The notes under the pieces: model-generated
The model's database searches: none
What the model saw: the letters and a program-made list of their open reading frames with translations, nothing else
What the model was told of the DNA's origin: nothing
NCBI RefSeq assembly: GCF_000524195.1
Contig: NW_020170381.1
Span: 863,678-927,677, forward strand
Origin: Echinococcus granulosus
Lineage: Eukaryota > Platyhelminthes > Cestoda > Cyclophyllidea > Taeniidae
Direction of reading: 5' to 3'
DNA: 64,000 bases
In this document: in pieces, positions 36,138 through 50,000 of the stretch
How the letters are laid out: each line of letters starts with the position of its first letter
How positions within the stretch are numbered: position 1 is the first letter of the stretch
Program-made: the position numbers and the translations under genes

Positions 36138-39100
36138 TTAATTGCAAATGTGCACCTCCTCCCTTCGACTGCAAGTCTGGCACTCCACAGAGCAGCACCA
36201 GTGGAACTGGCAGTAGCATCGCTCTTGCACCTCGCGCGTGTAGGTCCGGTGACCCCTGCCGCAGCAGAGCACCGTGCACCGCTCGTTTGCGTGGCCCTGA
36301 AGCCGACATTCCCGTCCAGAGGTTAGAGTTCTGCCTGTTAGGGGATTTACTGCACAGAAGTTGGGCGACTCCTCCAGGTAAATTAAATGATCCGATGTGA
36401 TTTGACGAAGATGGCGATTTGCTCGTCGAAGTTGAGTACCACGTCTATTAAATTTTACCTGTCAAGACAAAGTAACATGTCTACCTACAAATTGTGAGTA
36501 GCATGACCAGAGAATATATGCGGAAATGGGGATTGTGAAAGCTACGATTATGGTGTCAACTGAACTCACCTTTATTGCGCTTTCGTATCTTTCTTGTAAA
36601 CGCTGACCGACTCTGGGGAAAGGTGACAACTGGGTCCAGCATGTTCGTAAACTACACGATCCGGACATTCCGTGGCACTTACATGCAACCGTTGCCAATT
36701 TGTAAACGGCCTGCGTTAAGTACAAGAAAAATTGATGCAAAGGTCAAAAGGACAATTGATGTAAGTATAACGCGCCATATTTAAAACATTTTTCCTTTAA
36801 TGTGACAGCACTTTTGCTGATTTGTAGATAGTTTAGAGTATGGCTTATTTACGTTTTACACAGAAACGTCGAATTAATACATGTATTAAAGCTATCAAAA
36901 TTATTCAAACAAAATTTGAGAATAACTAAATTTGCATAAAATTACAATCACGCGAATACCAAAATAATAAAGAAATAAGTTCGAAGGTTTATTATTTTCC
37001 ACAAATCGCAAATGACTCTTCTGTCTCTTAATTCGGCAGTGCAGTTTTCGCCTAAGCGTACATTAATTAACCGGCCGAGATTCATAATTAGAACAAGGGG
37101 AGGAAATGGATGATTTCGTGAGCAGAGCGACTTACGAGTCTTCCGACACGATTGTTGTGGAGGTTCATGAGCTTGCGTGCTAGACCAAGAGAATTGCGAG
37201 GAAAGCTTTTCTCCTTCTCACGAATGTCCACGAAAGCCTTGGAAAAGCGGTAGGCGTAGTCAATGTTGTCGCCACAACCGCCCCAAATCCAGTCGCGGTG
37301 CAACTGCTGAGGCCGCTCCGCCTTACTGCAGCCACAGCTCGAAAGACGGGCTTCCTTGCAGCTACGCGCCAGCGCGTGTACTACACCTGCCGAGGCGATG
37401 GCGTGCGCAAAGCTCGCCTCTCGGGTACCTACCGAAATAGCATAACCTCCGTTTCAACTGCACCTCCCTTTATACTCTCCTGCCATCCAATCTGCGAGCT
37501 GGTGATGTGGTCTGCCACTCATGCCTTCTAATGTGCTACTTTCTCAGTCACCGTCACATCTTTACATTCACATTTTCTCCCGCCCTGCTTTACCTTTGAA
37601 CCTACTTATCAAATGAAATACCTAATTATTCTCAAAATTTACTATTGACAAGTTTTTTTCGAAACGCACCACATTTGAACAGCAAGTTATGAACTTTGGT
37701 TTTCAAATCGACCAACACCCACAGCCTACTATTTCCTCCTGCTTAAATGCAGTCAGGAAGACTTTTTGTTGAAATTAATAATATTAGAATTAGTTGTATA
37801 TCCTTGAAAAGTTCATAGCGGTCTGGTGTGAAGACTAAATACACTGTAGAACTAGAGCATGAAGGTTGTTCTGCCACCGCTTAAGCATAGTTGAGAAATT
37901 CCAATCAAAGCACGGTAGAGAATAACTTTACTTTCTCCCAGCAGTGCCAAATCGTAGCTTCCCACACACTATCTTTAATAATGTTACAACTTGAAGCGAC
38001 ATCTACTTTCCCCACCGATTCCACACTGCATTTAAATGTAACTCGAGTAACATTTCAGCAAGTTTAAACATATGATTCTACTCAGCATTATGTCATAAAC
38101 AAACAGGATGAAAAAACACAATATCTAGGTAATCCATTTCTTTTGATACCTTACCTAGCATGGCCCGCTGAGCCAACTACTAACCAAGTGCAGAAAATTA
38201 ATTGTGCGCAAAAAATTAATATTTAGTGCCTAAGCCAATATTTTTAAGTTCCAATGCAGAGAATTGCCTAATTTGTTTTAAATGGTATCCAAAATGACGT
38301 GAAATTTTGGGTCCTTACTTACTAATTTACATATTTTGGTGGAAATCTAGAAAACAGACCATCGAATTTTTGGAAAATGTTTCGTCGTCAAGCCGAAATG
38401 GCAGCTTTTTACATGACGGAATTAGCTGTTCGGCTGTAATGACAATTTTTAATTTAAAAAGCACTCGTGCACGGGATTACCAGCCATGAAATTTTGCACC
38501 GCCTCACCCCCTTTCTCCCCCCACCCTCGTGATTAGGCTCCTCCACCCTGACGAAACTAAAAGTATTGCCCAGGTGCCAATATAGTTTTGGCTTATGAAC
38601 TGAACTGCCACCGCCGTTGAATGTCTGATTGCTTGTCCTGGCGAGGCAAACCATGCGGCGTGAAAACTGTGTTCGGAACACGATGTGCACATGACAACAT
38701 GATGCGCACATACGTTAGTGCTACTGTGTCACTCGCCCGCCTGCCCCCCCCCCCCCCCCCAATTCCCACTTCCACCACGACTGCCACCATTGCTAGCACC
38801 GGCAGCAGCATATCCTTTCAGGTGAGAGGCACTTCGCGTGCAGGCGCGTAGGCATGTGGAGTATATAACTGCAAACAGTTGGTGCCGAAGCTCGGCGAGT
38901 AGGGTAAACAGTTGTCACGCGCGTCGGAGGCACTACAAACGCACGCTCATGTACACTCCATCTGCGTGTCTTCCACTCCACCACCACTTGCAAAACCGGC
39001 AATGAAACACGTGGAAAACGTAGATTGCACGGGGTGGAGGCGGAAGAGGGAGAGAAGATGAAGAGAAGGAGTTATTGGCACGCTTGAATAACTGGAAGGT

Positions 39101-41697
39101 GTGAGAGTTACACAGAGAGGGGAAGGTGCCCACACTGCCTTTAGGTATCATTACGAAACGAAGAATGCAAAAAATTAGCAAGTCTGGTAACGAGTGCACA
39201 GCGGATGTATTTCTCCTCGTCGCAGCAAACCAGTTACGCAACGATCACGGGGACACTATCGAGTTATCTGGATTGCATTGTTAAAAGGCTTATTTCTCAA
39301 AAACAAGGTGTTAATCAACAACACGAACACTAAAACGTCCTACAGATTGAATCTTTTTATTACTCAATACTAATTAAGCTTATAAGTTTATATATACAAA
39401 CAAATGTTTTGAAACCTCGTAAAAGAGAATGTTTGAATATTCAAGTAGTGTTTACGGCTGAAGCACTGAACTAAAAACTACTGCTGGAGGATATCGGATT
39501 TCCAAACTCTAAAATGAAATAAGCAAGATTTGTTCACAGCAGACAAAGAATCAAACAACTAACTTTCCGTTCTTAATAGCAGCTAGATAATGCTATTTAC
39601 TTTACAGTCGACAAAACGAGCCATAGTAAGTTGTCAGATCCTGAGTTCGAGGCATAAAAACTGGGCAATCAAACATGATCGTCAGTCAATACGGGAGATG
39701 ACCGAGTGCAGTGTGTCGACCTTGCAGCCGGTTTTTCCACCTCACTGGAAAAGTAGTCAAATTTGAAACACGCAAGAAGGATTGCTTTACTTTGAAATGG
39801 GGTGAAGTGGTGTTGCTCTAGAGTATGAGCTGGGTTGCATTCAGACGCGCAAAATGTTCGGTGCAAACAATAAACTTAAAAGCTAAGGCAGTGCTCAAAA
39901 CTGGGCATAGTGGTCACTCATTCGAAGTCAGCCGCGTGAACTACTAGGCAGCGAGTTCTGCCGAATCGGACGTGTATTTTCTAAAAAATTCTACCTAAAG
40001 ATTTCCAAGGCTGATTCAAAATGAAAATTGTTCCGTTGACAATCATATTAAGTTATAGAAAATTAAAAAATTAGGTCCTCGCAAAAGTTTGAGTTAGCTG
40101 AAACTAAACAGTGATTTGTCGAAAGGTAAATACAAATAACAATTGATAATATACAAACATTGACGCTCAAAAGTAGATAAGAAGAAGTAGCACCCTATGT
40201 CAAAATGGGGACATTTATTAGCGAATCCACAATTTTTACAAAATATAGAAGCACCACCTCAGATGTGACAACAGTCACAAAAGTGTGGTGGAAAACACTC
40301 GTGTGTTTCGAGATGATCAGACAGACCCACTTGTCACAGTTCAGCGATAAATTCAACATGCATGTTAGTCATAGGCATTCCTGCTACAGTCTGTGAAACA
40401 TGTTAATTGTCATGGGCTGGAAAGATGCTGTTTTTGCAAGAAAAACAACTGTTTTCTAGCTCAATAATCGGCAACAAAAGGTAAAGGGGATCTTAACGGA
40501 TGCTTCATTTTCACATAGTTCAATACAAAGATCGACATGAAAAGATCAACTCCGTTCTTCCAATTTTTCCTACTTCGAAAATTCACGCAAAATTTTATAT
40601 TCTAAAAATGTTTTACTTTGTAATACAACCAAGTTGCCGAGTGAGGTGTAATTCAGCTGAGTCATATATAACCACTTTTTCTTTGCACGAATTTTAATAA
40701 AATTGACATGTTTTGAGCTCTATCACTGTAAAATGGAGTAATAAGGGTGTGTTTAAAGTCATGAAGTTAAGGATAATGTAGTTGTTTCCAGTCAGTAGAA
40801 AGTGGGTAGACAGATGCTGTCAGAAGCACATTTAGCGAAACATTGGTCACTTTAAAAATCGTATTGCCCCAAAGATATCGTGACTCAACATAACGTATAT
40901 ACTTAAAGTATAGCAAAAGAATACGCGAGAGGTGATAACTGTATAAATTGCTTTTGTGTACCATAATAGCATGACCTAGCCGAAGAAGATTTTGGCCAGT
41001 GGAAGCCAATGATGATAAATTAAGGTGAAGGGTTAGACGCTGATAGTGCGTGAATGCGCTTTTTGCAATTTTCCGGGTCAGATACTTGACATTGGATGTA
41101 CCCAAGTAATAATTCGGTTATGAGAAAATCGGTGTATTCCTCTGCTTCTTTTTTACAAGCTAATGAAACCTCGAATAGCAGAGAATTTCGCACTTCGCAA
41201 GAGAAAATACATTTTGACGGCGAGCACATGCATATAACTAACGACGTTTATACCGGCTTGGAGTGACCATTGAAGAATTGGGCAATTTCGTCGCATTAAA
41301 ATTATTTTGCATTGACATCATGAGTTTAATAATAACAATCACGAATGGATATAGAAAGTGTGCTCATGTAATGACCACTATTTTAAGGGTAGTCTATTGC
41401 CCGTAAGAATCCAGATCAAGGAAAAACTAAAATATATGCGGGAGAATCATCAACTTCATACTTAGCTGGGGTTTTACAAAATATGCCAAATTGCTCACCA
41501 TGGCGAGTGGTTACACCGAGGGAGAAGGCCTCCTTCCCTGAGGAGCAATTCCAGTGGCGGAATTTGAACTGCTCCTCGCACTGCAGAATGCCTATTCGAG
41601 CTCCAATGCTGATAATAGGCATGTGGTCGAAGTTCTGGTGACATATTATGAGCTGAGACCGCGAGAGACCATAGCTCTGCATGCAGAGAGGCTTGTG
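36138..41697 (-). CDS. WNT5: Secreted Wnt ligand, closest to Wnt5 (5' exon missing)
   Basis: Wnt proteins are lipid-modified secreted signals for Frizzled/Ror receptors; Wnt5 members mainly act through non-canonical routes. Four minus-strand exons join in phase: 41499-41697, 37136-37428, 36570-36710 and 36138-36458. They give 317 C-terminal residues ending at TAA 36138. Visible landmarks in order: [55 protein letters not shown], the acyl-serine site [15 protein letters not shown] with its palmitoleoylated Ser intact, [10 protein letters not shown], then YLEESPNFC and the Cys-rich end [19 protein letters not shown]...[11 protein letters not shown]. The Wnt5 assignment rests on the DNIDYAYRF and [13 protein letters not shown] blocks and the PLC...GLSRSQ start, and is good but not certain. 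The intron between the first two exons is about 4.1 kb. The signal-peptide exon was not found between 41698 and 48700; the acceptor at 41698 (TTTTACCAG) shows one is needed. Confidence 0.9.
38744..38760. repeat. Poly-C run of 17 bases inside a Wnt intron
   Basis: Seventeen consecutive C residues on the plus strand, inside a C-rich segment of the large Wnt intron. On the transcribed Wnt strand this is a G run. The exact length may not be reliable in an assembly. Confidence 0.8.
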
Positions 41698-44600
41698 CTG
41701 GTAAAAGGATGCAGGCACCTCGTGCAACCGGTGCCAGGGGAGAAGTCCAAGGTTCCTTGGCAGGAAAACAGCATACATAGTCTTTATTGCCCTGTTTGCG
41801 GATTTAACAAGCTAATTCCGAACTAATGTTTGAAATTCTTGAGATCCATGTGCATGATGTGTGGTTGAAGCTTCACTTAAAGTACGCCTACTAGGAACAA
41901 TTTTAAAATTTTTATAGTAACTTTGAACCCCTGATAAATGTGTGAATCACTCAACAGGCTAATTCTGTCCTTTATTAATAAAAAGGTTCTTGGAATAAAA
42001 GCACAATTTGAAGGACAGACAGAAATCTGCTTAGTATTACGAAATATCATTGCATGTTAAAATACCAAATGCAACTGTCGGTGAAACACTGCAAGATATT
42101 TGCTTTATGGAAGAGGGGGACAAATGGAGCACGACATAAAGCTCCTCGCTTCAGGACAATATTGCATTTTCCTGCATAAAAATAAACCGATGAAAAATAT
42201 CAAAAATATGGCAAAATTGGTTTAGAAAAGATAAGCAGTTTTGCATTAGTGTCGAACTGATACTTTGAATTCACGTGTCCAAAACTGTCAACTTGAAATA
42301 CTTCCATTCCATTACTGATGACGGGTAGCATCGTGAGGAATGTAGTATTATTTAATGTCATTTATGACATTTCCCATCTAGTTAATGGAAATAGATGAAA
42401 AGTGGTGTAGGCTAAATAAGCCATGCAACTGCTGCCTAAAAAACAACAAGAAATCTTTTACTGAATCATCAGTTCAATGAATAACTCCAAAAAATCTGTG
42501 ATTTTAGATGCATGACCATATTTTCTCTTGACAGCTGCTAAGTGGATCAGTATTTCGCTATAAACGCTCTGTTATAAAGTGGAAACTGAAAGTAGCATAG
42601 AAGAGTAAATATGTACAAGTTGAGATGTTAAAATTGCGATTTTGTCACGTCTGAGTGAGTGATTGAAGGTGCACTGCGTGAACTTGAGTTGAAGAAGCAC
42701 TGACTCCCGTCAACACACGCGAATGACCGCGAATGCCGATGCAAAACACGGTTCTAACGCTAACGGCACGGTTGTGGTACTAGTTATTATTATTCTGAAC
42801 CACGTTTTAAGTCAAACCACGACTGTTTGTGCTTCTGCGGTCAAATCTTATTTACATGTGTTTCTTGTAATTGTAGGGGTTCACTGTTGAACCCCTGTTT
42901 GCACAGACAATCGGTCTGAATCCGCCCTCTCTTCTATGTAATCAATAGCAAAAATCAACGTTGTGTACCAAAACAACACTTCACATTCTCATCTGGCTTG
43001 ATTATTTGCACCACTTTTGCATAAAATATATTCCAAATTGTTATTATTTCAACATAAAAAGAAGCAGCTTAGGAAGGGCTTAAATCAACATTGTAATGTC
43101 TGCAACTGACTGGCATAGGATAGACAGCATTTTTAGTCAAATTTTAGTTAGTAAGAAGGCAAGTGGAGGCTCATTCTCAAAAAAGCCACAATGCATTTAT
43201 TTTCCGCATATTCCTAGGGGCTGATTCTAGCACGAAGTAGATAAATTAGAAATTAGAAAGCATACGGTGCCATGACATCAAAGCCCAATTGGATAAAGCG
43301 AAAACTGCACAAAAAGTAATCGTGCAGAGGACCTCAACGACAGATGTGCCCCTGTTGTTACCCACGAAAGATAAAAGCAATTGCCTATTTGCGTTTGTGT
43401 GTGTATGCGTGCATATATCCAAAATTCTTTGAAGGCTGTGGAGATCACCGACCCAACACTGGGTAGACTACCCGGGGCCGTGTGGGCGATTGCGTGAGGA
43501 ACGGTGCGTTCACACCCTTCTGACTGCGCCGACTCACCGTCACTACATAGCTCAGGGACGCGCAAGTATTTTGACAGTTTCACTGAGCTAAATCTGGTGT
43601 AAACTACACTAGCGGAAAAGGAGGGACTCCGTAGACTTTGCCTGAAGACGAGCCGTTCCAAACATTATTGTTCGACGGGCCTAGGAATTTTCCGAAGCTT
43701 CACCGCAAGGCAAGAAAACTCGAAGTAATCAGGTTCAAGGCTATCGTAAATTACCTTCAACCCCATAGCTGGCTCTCATTTGGGCTAGTTTTAAAACAGT
43801 TCACAACAGACGTCCACATACTAATGAATTGTCCACGAAGCGTCAACTAGACAGACTGAGTGAGGTCAGGTCACTCCTTTTACTTATCCACTTCCCTCAT
43901 TATTATTATTAACGTCAATACTTATCATAATGGGATTAATTGTCGTTCCCAAATCGGGATTCTTCAAAGTTACCTGGCTAAGCATGAAACTGGTCCAACC
44001 TTCTTTCCCGGTACAGAAAACACAGAATTAGCAGCAGATTTTATTCTACGCGCTAATGGTAATGAAATCAAACGCTTAATAGTGTATTTTCTTATTTTAC
44101 AAAATCCATTAATCTTATATTTAAAGTGGTCAGAATCATGATTTCATTAATGTTTCAAGTCAAAGTTGGCCTTACAAAATAATTCGAAAATTTATAGAGA
44201 AATAAACCGCATGGCTCTAATGAAACTAGTTTGATTTTGCATCAAATTGTGTTTCGGCTTTTGAAATTCCGCATGGGGTCGTTAAACAAGAGCCGTAATT
44301 GGTGCTTCAGAATGCGATGGTATTTTATTCTCACAGGTTACTCATAAGTGTAGTTAATGGAACAAAGAAATATCCCCATTATGGTGTATTTTACACTAGT
44401 AAATGTTTACCAAATCTCTTTGAGACGGAATCATCGACGTAGCTAATAATGGAACGACTTATGCACTATAGCCACGGTATCTTTCACAGTCGAGCAATAG
44501 CCCATCGCAATAAAGAATGCAGAACACCTGCCACATATCGTCAATGTTGCCGACTCTGCTTCTTTCATTCTTCTGGTTTTCGTCACCCGAATATGTTTTT

Positions 44601-47600
44601 GCGCGACATCTAGGTTTGAGGTACGTACACGCACCCCCACAATGGGACTTGACAGGAACAATTCGGCCAAGATGTACACGCACACGTGGCTCGGGGGTGG
44701 GAAGAAGTGGTCAGCAAAATTTCCACAGCCGGATAGTGATAAATCATTGGAAACCACGGAAACCGTGTTTTTGTCTGACCGAGGGGAATTGGTGGTAGCA
44801 TCGAGCCCGGTTTTTCGATTACCGCTTCACGAAAGATTAACATTCCGTACTATCATTCACTCCACCAATCACCAAACAGATGGCTTCAAACTTTCCTTTA
44901 TTTCATCATTTATTCGCAAAATATTCCATTGATTTAATTTGTGTAATGCGAATTGTGTCCTCCTTCACCATTGGGATCAAATTGAAGTGTGCGAATATCC
45001 CACCATTGTTATAAATCAACATTTCTATCAATAATGAAATCGATGTTTTGGAGCCAAATAACATTTTACCAGACGCATTTCAAGTGAAAATCCATTCAGA
45101 CGTTATGTACGAGTACGACGTTTACAGTATAGTTGCTCTGTTGGTAACTAATTACCGGACTTCTCAGACATTGGAAGGACTTACTCAAAATTGGTTAGTA
45201 CAGGAAACATCTCTATTTAATATGCAGTGTGATTTTAACTAAGCTTCCAGCACAAAGTGCATCCACTGATACAAATCTAATTCCATTTGCCTTTGGTACA
45301 ATAAATTAGGAGCGAAGATTAGCCCGAAGACTCCGTCTTAGTATCCAAACCCCTAGGCCGATTGTTGGGCTTTACCACAGTTATCAGTGAGTCATAACGC
45401 TGCCGCCACCACAATCCCCTCTCCCCGTCTTCCGTGGTGTTGGTGGGACGTCGAGTCAAAATTATTAACCGCATATCGTTCCTTTCTCATGGGCGCCTAG
45501 AAAAATGTCATGGGGACGATGAATTCGCGTAATGTATGGTGCGGATTCTGAGGACTCCCTGCAGAACCTCCATTAAATACCTGTTCCTTTTCGCCATCGA
45601 ATCAAAAAAATTTACCAATAACGAATGATTGAAATAGCCATTTTGGCCTAAAAAATTGTATCAGGAGTGGGTATCAATCTTTTTAATTTACTAGGGTAAG
45701 TCTAAACAGAAATGAAATGCACTGAAATTTTAACTGCATGGGACTTATTGCAATTTTGAATGCAAAATCATTGTATCGAAATTGAATCCGCATGCAACTT
45801 TACTCAGTGGCGTCTATCACAAAATCCACTATCTCCTGATAGTTTGAAAGTAACTGCATAGGCAGAACTGGAGTGCTTCGAACGTTTTAATACGACTGCT
45901 TTGATCACTCATTTCCCAATGAAGAGTGTATCAAGTGAGGTGGTATTTTAGCAAGGCAGCAAACTATGGCGAGGTTTGTGTGCTAATTGCTGCTATACTT
46001 CCCCTCGTCTCGCATTAGATTAAATGCTAATGAATGAGGTTGCATGATGCGTCACTTATGCGTATTCATCTTCACAACCGCCTTCCGCCCTCTCCCTGCC
46101 CTCTTTTGCAATATATAAATAAAGTATGTGTGTGTGAGAGGTGCTAGACTCCGGCAGGGACATTTGCAATTCGGCGCACTACCATCACCCCTACGCCCTC
46201 CCCCCTTCCAGCCCAACAACCGAAATGCCAGTGAGTCGACGCCGAAAGACGGGTCGGTCTAGCACCATCATCATCAGTATCGTAACTCACTCAGCACCCT
46301 CTATCCCCACAGCTTGATTCTCAACGCTAGCCCTGGCAACAGACGATGCCTTCGCCTCCGTCAGGTATCTGTTATCGAGGCAAATCTGTGGTCGATATTC
46401 TCTGAATTGTTGTGCTTCTCAACACCAAACCTTCGACATAGTTAACTAGTCATTATGCGGTCGGTGAAGGAAAAGATGACCTAGCAACTCAGGCCAGTTT
46501 CCTACTGAAGTAACTCAAAGGACATGATTTACCTAACAGGGTTTTCTCAATGTGTCCAAACTCGTATAATTCCAAAAGGCGCTAAAAAGTAGTAATTTAA
46601 TCGAACCTCAGGTGTGCTGAACATTATGTAACATTCAATGTGATCTAGCCGGATGTGGAGCTGAGCGGGATGTGCATAGAGGGAGGGGATACTCATTTCC
46701 TTAGTAATGAAGAATATCTGGAAAGCGAATTCCTTAAATCACGGCAAGTCGAAATATGTAAATATCTGCGGTATTCTATCAGGCTGCAGAGCGCTTAATT
46801 AACCGCGCTACCATGGGAGAGCTAGGTGACGTGCTGTGAACAATCGGAGGCAACTTACCAACTTCTCACTTGACACTCGTGGTTTCTGGGGCAATTGTGG
46901 TGGTGGATGCAGTTTTCCCATCACGGATATACACAATGAAACTCAAGACTACTCACTTGTTAGAAATTGAGGTTCTGGGACTGAGATGAGGTTAGGAGAG
47001 GAGATATAACAGAAGTCATCGTGCGCCACGCTAACAACAATAAACGTTCTCAATCATCAAATCACAGGTTTTATATCAGGAAAGCAAAATTGTTGCTGGG
47101 CTTTTGCGTCAATTGAGTTCGTTCGAATTGAAATGTTAACTTCAAAAGTAGTCTAAACGTTAGTGTTCGGGAACAACTCCAAAATGACTGTAATGTTAAT
47201 TTCGAGGCAATTAGGTAGTGGTCTTGGATGTGAAAATAACTTCGCATACAGTTCTTACCAGCATTAAAGATTTGAGATGATTTCAAGAATATCAAAAAGC
47301 ATCTGCAGTTATCATTGTGGAGAGTGTCATCGATCTCAGCTTAGTGGATGATAGCCGGTTTGCCAGGATATGAGTAAATTTAAAAAGAAGAATATCTGCC
47401 ATCCACTAAAATTCTTCTTCTGGAAATTGGATCTATGACTTGAGTTAGTAAATCTAGTCAATTCAGAAAAAAATTTTGGCACAAACTGCATCTTGGGCGT
47501 GCAGCACGTGACCCCACTGTCGGACCATTACAACCAGGCACCAGTAGACCGAGCACCAGAAAAGGACCCTACGCACTCAAAATTCAATTACTACAGACTT

Positions 47601-49880
47601 AGCCTTGCGAGCAATGGCTCGTGAGGGCTGCTTTTCCGCAGTTGAGCCCCAGTAACCGCATCACTGCTGGCTATAGTCGGTGATGTGACGGTTGAGCAGA
47701 CAAAACTGCCTGGTGTTGCGCAAATGATAGCAGTTAGACACGTTTAACTTAAAAATGGCCTCATTGGCGCCAATGTGGTCATGAAAACTCAAACTGCAGT
47801 TGGAGTTCACCTCCGCATATTTAAAGGAATTCACTGCAGTCGATGCGGTTGAACTTAAAGGTGCATTAATCGTAACTTTCGCTTAAAAAATGACGAATCT
47901 CTCGAAAATGACCGTTTCAAGGCCTGTAAAATGAGACTTAATTCGTTGGCATAATTTGTTGGAAGTTCCCCCGAAGGTGATTATAGCTGTGTACGGAGTA
48001 CAAATAACATTGGGCTGTGAAACAAAGTAGGTGCTTTATTTGCTAATGCGAACCTTATTAATCACTTTAAAAAGAAAAAAATCAAACAATAATTAAAATT
48101 AGTTAAAAATCATCGTTTTTTATGTAAAATCGCCTTTACTAAACAGTCTTTCAAAAAAGAATGCAGCTTCATTAAATCCATTACTATACATCTAAACATG
48201 TTCATTAAGAACCCGCCTTTTCTTCGAAAAAAGTGAACACGGACTTACTATTAAAGAAAAATAAATAAGTCTTTCAATTGAAAGGGGCTTTTTAAATTTC
48301 AGACTGGACTTAAGTTCCCCTTGTTGATCGAACTCCTGCAGTCGAAGGCCGGGCTACGAATATGCGGAGGAGTGAATGGGGACGTGAATGTGTGGATCGA
48401 TCAGACTCGTGCCAGCGCCAGGATCCACCACACCGGCCAGCTGGCTGGTCAACCTGACCCAAACTGCTGAGTTCGAGGAGGAAGCATGTGAATGACGAGG
48501 CTCAGCACGGACACATCCGTCTGAAGTGAGCGTGGTCCACTCACATGCGAGGCCATCACAAGCACATAGTGTGGAAAACGTACTCACGCAGCACTCCCTT
48601 ATAAATACACCTGCTTCCTCCACCTCAACAAACAACCTTGTCAACCCAGTGGAAATTGGGGTTGACTCACGGCTAATATGAAACAATCAAAAAGCTCTCA
48701 GTCGCATACACCTCTTACCAAAACATTTTGGAAAATTGAGCAAATTACATCGACAAATACGATGATTAGTGTAGCACCGACAATGGTGATATTGATCCTG
48801 GAGGCAAGGCGTCGAGTTCGGATTCTCTTAAATATTTGCTTAAATAGTGAAATAAAATAATATTTGGGGTTTTGTTTTTTTCACATACATACCTGTTTAC
48901 TCTCATTAGATTCAGTAACATTAGGTTAGTAACACTGATGATTTTATACCCAAGTGGAACACGGTGTCTTTGTGCATGTAATTAAGTACTTAGACAGAAA
49001 TGATAAAAATGAGAAATAAACCTTGAATTTGTTTTAAAAGCCACCATAGCACTTTGAGGTGTTATAAAGGGAGCTCTATCTGCTCTCTGTGGTCTATCAA
49101 CAATTATGAAGATGAAGGCTCCAATTTTACTGGGCTAAATGGACCCAGGGCCAGAGCCGATTAAGGACAGGGCGGCCACTGTAAATGGACATGTCCTGGG
49201 CCTATTGAAAAGTCGGACCTGACTTGTCTAAATCATGCCACACCTTTTTCTTAATATAGCCACTACATTGGTTGGCGCCTTTAAAAGCAGTACTTAAATT
49301 AGCATTATAGATAAGATTATTAAATAAGTATATGAAACTTTCAAATTTGGCAACATTTCAAAGCATTTCTGCTGCCTTTCTTTAACCAGTTTCACTTTCC
49401 TATACAGTTACTTTAACGATTTGGACCAATAACATTAGAAATAAATACGTGGACTATTGTGGGGACACTATGAGCATTTTAAAGGTAATACTGAAAGTCG
49501 AAAAAATCCATCACTCAAGCCATCAGTAACTATGGTAATTCGAAATTCCAATAAACTGCAGTGGATTTTCACTTGAACTTGCTTGGGAATCATAAGAAAT
49601 GCAACTCACCACCAGTATTCGGGGTTCTTGTAACTTCCAAAGGTAATATTTGCTTCCACAGACGACGTGAAGGAGAGAAGGTATATGAGTATGACCGCTG
49701 GATTCATTGTAAATGTGCGGTTGGTAGATCCCCTGCCTTTCGGGTGGGATTGGCAGTGTTTTGATTGGGACGGGAGCATAATCCCCAGCCCATAAAGTAT
49801 TCAGATAACTTATTCTTGCCAAGGATGGTTATCTGATGCTGGTAAATGATATGAGAAACGCGAAGTGCATTTTCCATAGT
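41698..49880. other. Stretch upstream of the known Wnt exons
   Basis: No exon was identified, although the first Wnt exon should lie here or further right. Candidate start regions are a TATATAAATAAAG at about 46112-46124 next to a pyrimidine-rich block (46080-46210), and a minus-strand TATTTATAAGGG around 48598-48609. A hairpin-rich segment is at about 47595-47700. None of these is connected to a confirmed transcript. Confidence 0.35.
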
Positions 49881-49894
49881 GTGTCGGAAACTGT

Positions 49895-50000
49895 TCTTTC
49901 ACATTGGCTGATAGGCTGATCGCGCGCGCTAAATGCCGTTCACGCCTTTCTATTGGCTGACGCGTTGACTTAACCTGCCACACTTCCAGGCCAGGGGAGG
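49895..50000. promoter_or_regulatory. Orphan CCAAT/CpG promoter-like block
   Basis: Two ATTGGCTGA boxes (ATTGG at 49903-49907 and 49952-49956, 49 bp apart) flank CGCGCGCG at 49921-49928 in otherwise AT-rich DNA, followed by a purine-rich tract (49993-50025). The layout resembles the zinc-finger promoter in this window, and a CTATATAATGG lies at 50151. No coding exon was found within 2 kb on either side. It could be a distant promoter of the minus-strand Wnt gene or belong to an unrecognised transcript. Confidence 0.4.

Noticed and set aside
36098..36400. Plus-strand Cys-rich open frame
   Set aside because: It is antisense to the Cys-rich last Wnt exon.
41554..41826. Plus-strand open frame of 90 codons
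   Set aside because: It is the antisense shadow of the Wnt exon at 41499-41697, whose minus-strand frame has clear family motifs.
46224..46316. Short plus-strand frame of 30 codons after a TATA-like site
   Set aside because: Too short, basic and without family similarity; kept only as a note on a candidate start region.
48354..48686. Minus-strand open frame of 110 codons as the first Wnt exon
   Set aside because: It has no hydrophobic leader, and its possible donor leaves phase 2 while the next Wnt exon needs phase 0.
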